From NCBI GenBank assembly GCA_002327445.1, contig DCWA01000019.1, positions 124,001 through 188,000 of the forward strand: 64,000 nt of DNA, read 5' to 3'. Position 1 is the first letter of the stretch, and the number at the start of each line of letters is the position of its first letter. The notes below the pieces were generated by a model. It was not told the origin of the DNA, searched no databases, and was given only the letters and a program-made list of their open reading frames with translations. The translations under genes were made by a program, and so were the position numbers. Shown here in pieces: positions 63,184 to 64,000 of this stretch. Origin of the DNA: Desulfobacteraceae bacterium UBA2174. GTDB taxonomy: Bacteria; Desulfobacterota; Desulfobacteria; Desulfobacterales; UBA2174.

Positions 63184-64000
63184 CTATCCCGGGCGGCAGT
63201 ATTGGCGCCAGTACGCCAGATAGGCCGATTCCTCGGCCTGCCAGCGCGCATCGTCCCAGCCGAGGGCCGGTTGGCACAAGCGGCGGATGCGGGGGAGAAA
63301 ATCCTTTCCCCCCTCGGGCAGGAGCAGCCCCAGACGGACCCGGCGCAGCAGGAGGTCGGTGAGGTGGCGCACCTGCTCGTTGCGGGCCGCATGGGCCAAC
63401 TCGGCCCAAAAAGTGCGGGTCGCCCCGACGGGCGACAGGTCGTCCATGGTGGCGTTCGCCACGATATCGGCGGCCGCCGGTCCGTAGCGGCCCGCCAGGC
63501 GCCGCCGAGCCTCCGGATCGAGACCCGCGGCCTCCCGGGCGTCGATCCTGCCCGGTGCCAGGGCCGTCCAGACCGACCGCCGCCGCGAAGCCCGGGGCAG
63601 CCACGGCGCGGCGGCGGCCAGGGCGTCGCGGGCCAGGCACCGGAAGGTGGTCAGCTTGCCGCCGGTGACGGTGACCAGGCCGTTTTCGACCCAGACCACG
63701 TGTTCGCGCGATTCGTCCGAAGGCGGTCGGTCGCCCCGGCCCACCACCGGCCGGACCCCGGTCTGGATGCTGAGGATGTCCTCGATGCCGATGTCTCTGC
63801 CAGGCGCAATGTGGTTGACCGCCGCCAACAGGTAGGCGATTTCGGCGCTGTCCGCCCGTGGTTCGGCGTCGAGAGCCTGGCGGTGGTCCAGGTCGGTGGT
63901 GCCCACCAGGACCGCGTTTTCCCAGGGAAGAACGAACACACCGCGGCCGTCTGCCGGATGGGCGAAACTGACGGCCCCCGGCAGGGGAAGGGTCGGGGCC
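63184..64000 (-). CDS. glpD: Glycerol-3-phosphate dehydrogenase (GlpD), C-terminal part
   Basis: The gene runs off the end of the window; about 272 C-terminal residues are visible. The frame reads FVLPWENAVLVGTTDLDH, SIQTGVRPVV, VVWVENGLVTVTGGKLTTF and then the C-terminal all-alpha domain, as in flavoprotein glycerol-3-phosphate dehydrogenases. It oxidises glycerol-3-phosphate to DHAP with transfer to quinone. With the kinase and the ADHAP-synthase-like gene it forms a glycerol/DHAP-linked group. Confidence 0.9.
   Translation of the reverse strand, partial: APTLPLPGAVSFAHPADGRGVFVLPWENAVLVGTTDLDHRQALDAEPRADSAEIAYLLAAVNHIAPGRDIGIEDILSIQTGVRPVVGRGDRPPSDESREHVVWVENGLVTVTGGKLTTFRCLARDALAAAAPWLPRASRRRSVWTALAPGRIDAREAAGLDPEARRRLAGRYGPAAADIVANATMDDLSPVGATRTFWAELAHAARNEQVRHLTDLLLRRVRLGLLLPEGGKDFLPRIRRLCQPALGWDDARWQAEESAYLAYWRQYCRPG

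Noticed and set aside
1..64000. tRNA, rRNA, insertion sequence or prophage genes
   Set aside because: No cloverleaf-like segment, transposase or phage structural gene was recognised in the intergenic regions or frames read.

Overview
The window is a 64-kb piece of a high-GC, Gram-negative bacterial chromosome. It has lipoproteins, RND and outer-membrane factors and a TRAP transporter. The gene content points to an anaerobic member of the Desulfobacterota (Desulfosarcina-like sulfate reducers and relatives): a tungsten-type aldehyde:ferredoxin oxidoreductase, indolepyruvate:ferredoxin oxidoreductase, SelA, a sensor kinase with haem-type motifs, an alkyl-DHAP-synthase-like flavoprotein and dispersed repeats. 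No sulfate-reduction gene is in view, so the lineage is an inference. I found no rRNA, tRNA, phage, insertion sequence or CRISPR array.

Layout. 1-4.1 kb: a two-protein histidine-kinase relay and a lipoprotein. 4.1-13 kb: a catabolic module (class-III aminotransferase, AOR, complete Liv-type ABC importer) with a MoaD-like sulfur carrier and a Cys-rich protein divergent from it. 13-18.4 kb: an EVE-domain gene and an YhiI/RbbA/YhhJ-like ABC exporter; three genes here carry single-base frameshifts in C/G runs. 18.6-25.7 kb: a tripartite RND efflux operon led by an unknown small gene and preceded by a sigma-54-type promoter. Its divergent neighbour at 26.1 kb is a sigma-54 activator, and between them lies an array of 9-bp GATC repeats. 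27.7-31.1 kb: DNA polymerase I and small genes. 31.4-37.3 kb: aromatic amino-acid genes (aroC, aminotransferase, a TyrA-MazG fusion, LysE-type exporter; aroD; aroK). 37.3-38 kb: VapBC. 38-42.3 kb: a porin-like barrel, an FG-GAP protein and an HNH nuclease.

42.6-49.4 kb: IorAB, a phenylacetate-CoA-ligase-like enzyme and a DctPQM TRAP transporter, which together suit uptake and oxidation of aryl or organic acids. 49.4-52.2 kb: a ParB-like/RAM fusion, a metallophosphoesterase and moaA. 52.4-55.1 kb: tetrapyrrole genes (cobA-hemD fusion, hemC) with an fmdB zinc ribbon. 55.2-59.5 kb: a translationally coupled run selA, GGDEF-like/TPR protein, gmhA, conserved unknown. 59.6-64 kb: a carbohydrate kinase, an alkyl-DHAP-synthase-like flavoprotein and the C-terminal part of glpD, suggesting glycerol or ether-lipid metabolism.

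Themes that recur are 4-nt start/stop overlaps, strong stem-loops after both binding-protein genes (livK, dctP), and several families of short dispersed or tandem repeats confined to intergenic DNA. The most striking locus is the sigma-54 promoter, 9-bp GATC array and activator at 25.4-26.2 kb.
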